7,289 nucleotides of DNA from Sphingobacterium sp. UBA6711 (GTDB taxonomy: Bacteria > Bacteroidota > Bacteroidia > Sphingobacteriales > Sphingobacteriaceae). Numbering within the stretch: the stretch's first letter is position 1; the number at the start of each line of letters is the position of its first letter. The translations under genes were made by a program, and so were the position numbers. The stretch lies in the NCBI GenBank assembly GCA_002454415.1, contig DKIT01000118.1:9618-16906 (forward strand), read 5' to 3'. This document shows positions 5,403 through 7,289 of this stretch, one piece after another. Below the pieces are notes generated by a model. That model was not told the origin of the DNA. It made no database searches and was given only the letters and a program-made list of their open reading frames with translations.

Positions 5403-5653
5403 ATGTTCTTACTTAAAACTGACAATAAAAAACAAAAAGTCAGCCCAATATCATTATTGTTAAATAGAATCTATAAAAATAAAAATATCTTAAATTTTAA
5501 TTGATTGAATCACTATTATTTACGATAATGGCAAAACATCTAGACAATCCAGTGACAAAAAAACAAAATAAGATTCCGATATTTGACTAACAAATTAAAA
5601 AAGTCAGAAAGTAATTACTGACACATTACAACAAACTATTAAATAAAAAAGAC
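5403..5653 (+). promoter_or_regulatory. AT-rich non-coding region upstream of the outer-membrane protein gene
   Basis: I see no gene in these 251 bases. The only TTTG on the plus strand is in GATATTTG (5578-5585), a seven-of-eight match to the Bacteroidota -7 box. Its -33 region is poor, so the promoter call is weak; it would give a leader of roughly 60 bases. Within that leader, GTCAG (5603-5607) and CTGAC (5618-5622) could form a small hairpin. A similar CTGAC/GTCAG pair lies at 5419-5423 and 5439-5443. No riboswitch or RNA gene is recognised. Confidence 0.35.
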
Positions 5654-6238
5654 ATGAAAAAAATTTTACTTACCTTAACTGCTGTTGCAGGATTAACAAT
5701 AGCAGCTAACGCGCAAACTGAACAAGGAAAAATTATGGTTGGTGGTCAAATTGGCTTCGAAACTTCTAAAGTTAAAGATACAGACTTCAAAAATAATTCA
5801 TTCTCAATCAACCCAACAGTTGGTTACTTTGTAAGTGACAACTTGGCAATTGGTACTGGTGTTGGATATGATTGGAGCAAAAATGAAACAACAGATAACA
5901 GCACAAAAAGAGATGCATTTAAAGTTTCACCATTCGTAAGAAAATACTCCGCGAATGGTCCTTTAAGATTTTTTGCACAATTATCGGTACCAATGTCTTG
6001 GGGAAAAACTACAGTTGAAACAAATAATGTTAAAGCAGAATCAAAATTCGAAAATTATGGCGTTGAATTAGCTCCAGGTTTGGCTTACTTCCCAACAAGC
6101 AAAATCGGTATCGAATTAAAAGTTAGAGGTTTATACTACAACTATAACAAAGATAAAACTAATGACGTTGCAGAAAATACATTCGGTTTGAATGTGAACT
6201 CTTTAGCACCAACTTTAGGTGTTCAATTCCACTTCTAG
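5654..6238 (+). CDS. Small outer-membrane beta-barrel protein with signal peptide
   Basis: The 194-residue precursor begins with a Sec signal peptide: MKK, hydrophobic core about 4-16, and ANA-Q as the probable cleavage site after residue 20. The mature part of about 174 residues alternates polar and hydrophobic residues with many Gly, Tyr, Asn and Lys. This is the pattern of an eight-stranded OmpA/OmpX-like or generic outer-membrane beta-barrel (OMP_b-brl type). Recognisable strands include KIMVGGQIGFE, SFSINPTVGYFV, LAIGTGVGYDW and LAPTLGVQFHF. The chain ends in Phe, as BamA-recognised barrels do. Function is unknown; these are often abundant structural or stress-responsive porin-like proteins. 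It is monocistronic between two terminators. Codons look optimised and repetitive (GGT, GCA, AAA), consistent with high expression. No Shine-Dalgarno is visible, only an A-rich leader, which is common for strong Bacteroidota genes. Confidence 0.88.
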   Translation: MKKILLTLTAVAGLTIAANAQTEQGKIMVGGQIGFETSKVKDTDFKNNSFSINPTVGYFVSDNLAIGTGVGYDWSKNETTDNSTKRDAFKVSPFVRKYSANGPLRFFAQLSVPMSWGKTTVETNNVKAESKFENYGVELAPGLAYFPTSKIGIELKVRGLYYNYNKDKTNDVAENTFGLNVNSLAPTLGVQFHF

Positions 6239-6260
6239 TCGATAAGGAGTTTAACAATAG

Positions 6261-6290
6261 AAAAGGCTATAATTACTTATAGCCTTTTTT
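6261..6290. terminator. Shared terminator between convergent genes
   Basis: AAAAGGCTATAA (6261-6272) and TTATAGCCTTTT (6277-6288) form a perfect 12-bp stem with loop TTAC. On the plus strand it ends in six T, which is strong for the outer-membrane protein gene. On the minus strand it gives four T, which is weaker but lies 10 bases past the peptidase stop codon, so it probably serves both genes. Confidence 0.88.
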
Positions 6291-6300
6291 CATTATCCTA

Positions 6301-7074
6301 TTAAACATACCGCTTAATAATCCGCAGCCTATGCGAGTAACGATTCAATTCTTGATTAAAAATGCCTTCGCTATCCATCCGATCAATACGGACTTTCGCT
6401 GAGGCATGGATGATCGTATCGCGATCCAGCATAATCCCGACATGTGTAATCCGTCCTTCGGCATTATCAAAAAAAGCCAAGTCCCCTACCTTTATTTCTG
6501 AAATAAAATCCACAGTCTGCCCCATCTCTGCCTGCTGATAAGCGTCGCGCGGCAAGGAAAGATCAAAGCAACTATAAATCAACTGGGAAAAACCCGAACA
6601 ATCAATCCCCCACTGTGAACGTCCGCCCCATAAATAAGGTGTATCTTTATAAGCTAATGCCAGCTGGGCTATCTCGGTTTTAAATTGATTTCTAATATAG
6701 GGATTGATATCCCCTTGATAGCTCAATTTGTCACCTGCGATTTGCCACACATTTTCGTCAGTTAGATAAATTTTCGTGCCATGACAAAGTGCTAATTGTT
6801 TCGTATCATTAATAAGTAAACCGCCTTGTCTGCCCACCATATGAAATTTACCGTCGAGATAACGTTGCATTTCTTCTTCGTCCAGTTTCACAAATTGTCC
6901 GTTCTGAATCCAGCCCAAATAATCTGTTTCCAACAGACGTATCGATGTCCAATCGGGCTGCTTGTCCAAAATTTCGAACGTTTCGCCAAACAACACCTGC
7001 GATACCATCTCGCTTCGGTGCGCTTGTTCTAGGCGTAATGGAACCAGCGCGAGTGTACAAATACCATAATTCAT
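6301..7074 (-). CDS. NlpC/P60 (C40) cysteine peptidase with N-terminal SH3-like domains, cytoplasmic type
   Basis: This 257-residue protein has a C-terminal NlpC/P60 domain (about 130-257). The catalytic Cys159 is in YLWGGRSQWGIDCSGFSQ, His211 in THVGIML, and the third polar residue is His223 in IIHAS. Residues about 1-65 resemble a bacterial SH3 domain (LGWIQNGQFVKL ends it), and 75-125 look like a second small beta domain. This matches dipeptidyl-peptidase VI/YkfC-like enzymes, which cut between gamma-D-Glu and the diamino acid in stem peptides that begin with free L-Ala, usually during peptidoglycan recycling. There is no signal peptide: the N-terminus MNYGICTLALVPLR is short and leads straight into the SH3 fold, so cytoplasmic action is likely. 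No muropeptide permease or epimerase gene is adjacent. It is divergent from the universal stress gene with a 71-base gap and ends at the shared terminator. No good Shine-Dalgarno is seen. Confidence 0.9.
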   Translation of the reverse strand: MNYGICTLALVPLRLEQAHRSEMVSQVLFGETFEILDKQPDWTSIRLLETDYLGWIQNGQFVKLDEEEMQRYLDGKFHMVGRQGGLLINDTKQLALCHGTKIYLTDENVWQIAGDKLSYQGDINPYIRNQFKTEIAQLALAYKDTPYLWGGRSQWGIDCSGFSQLIYSCFDLSLPRDAYQQAEMGQTVDFISEIKVGDLAFFDNAEGRITHVGIMLDRDTIIHASAKVRIDRMDSEGIFNQELNRYSHRLRIIKRYV

Positions 7075-7145
7075 CTGCTAATAAAACAAAATAGTTAAAA
7101 CTGTGATTATATTATATAGACGAAGATAAATTAATTATAGTAGAT

Positions 7146-7289
7146 ATGGAGAATGCAAATTTAAAATTTAGAAGAATACTTGTCGCGATAGACGACGAAC
7201 CATGTTCAGAAAAAGCAATACAATACGCACAAGAAATGGCTCAAGTGTTTGGTGCCTCCATAGCCCTTGTTACGGTTATTCCCCCGACT
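7146..7289 (+). CDS. Universal stress protein (UspA family), N-terminal 48 residues, cut by window edge
   Basis: The ATG at 7146 opens a frame that continues past the window. The first 48 residues contain FRRILVAIDDEPCSEKAIQY (8-27), then a helix and AQVFGASIALVTVIPP (32-47). This is the first beta-alpha-beta unit of the UspA fold: the Asp16 in VAIDD typically contacts the nucleotide in ATP-binding members, and Ser21 begins the first helix. The ATP-loop motif (GxxGxxxxxxGS) would lie beyond the edge, so nucleotide binding and single- versus tandem-domain form cannot be judged. These are cytoplasmic stress-response proteins. The upstream 71-base AT-rich spacer shows no full promoter match and no Shine-Dalgarno. 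Confidence 0.88.
   Translation, partial: MENANLKFRRILVAIDDEPCSEKAIQYAQEMAQVFGASIALVTVIPPT

Noticed and set aside
1..7289. Mobile element, CRISPR array, toxin-antitoxin or defence island
   Set aside because: No transposase, integrase, regular repeats, tRNA-bordered junctions or recognisable defence domains were seen; the genes are housekeeping types separated by ordinary terminators.

Overview
The window looks like ordinary chromosomal core genome from a member of the Bacteroidota, most likely a Sphingobacterium/Pedobacter-type organism. The evidence is the AT-rich intergenic DNA, the near absence of Shine-Dalgarno sequences, several matches to the Bacteroidota promoter consensus (TTTG, about 19 bases, TAnnTTTG), and protein variants typical of the phylum: a short LuxC-family acyl-CoA reductase, an acidic dicluster ferredoxin and an FtsE-like ATPase. 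The genus is inferred from protein character, not from a search.

Layout. Positions 1-827 (minus) hold the N-terminal part of a sodium/proton:dicarboxylate or amino-acid symporter that runs off the left edge. Positions 1003-1353 (minus) encode a 2[4Fe-4S] ferredoxin with its own terminator. It is transcribed divergently from a LuxC-family acyl-CoA reductase (1511-2524, plus) that starts with TTG. Next come a 67-residue protein of unknown function (2581-2784) and an FtsE-like ABC ATPase (2790-3470), closed by a long hairpin terminator. The chaperone pair grpE-dnaJ follows (3621-5340) under its own promoter, with a strong terminator behind it. After an AT-rich gap comes a small secreted outer-membrane beta-barrel protein (5654-6238). 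It converges on a cytoplasmic-type NlpC/P60 peptidase (6301-7074, minus). The start of a universal stress protein (7146 to the right edge, plus) closes the window.

The main anomaly is in dnaJ. Codon 144 is TAG where the surrounding sequence strongly predicts Glu, and the frame on both sides is a normal complete DnaJ of 385 codons. As written, the gene yields a 143-residue J-domain plus Gly/Phe fragment without the zinc-finger and substrate-binding domains. A single G-to-T change explains it, so it is either a real nonsense mutation or a sequence error.

I found no mobile element, CRISPR array, tRNA, rRNA or defence system, and nothing I would call a new multi-gene system. The less expected points are the dnaJ stop, the paired TTGATT-type repeats between the ferredoxin and reductase genes, a reductase with no internal methionine, a possibly leaderless promoter in front of the 67-residue gene, and ftsE without ftsX.
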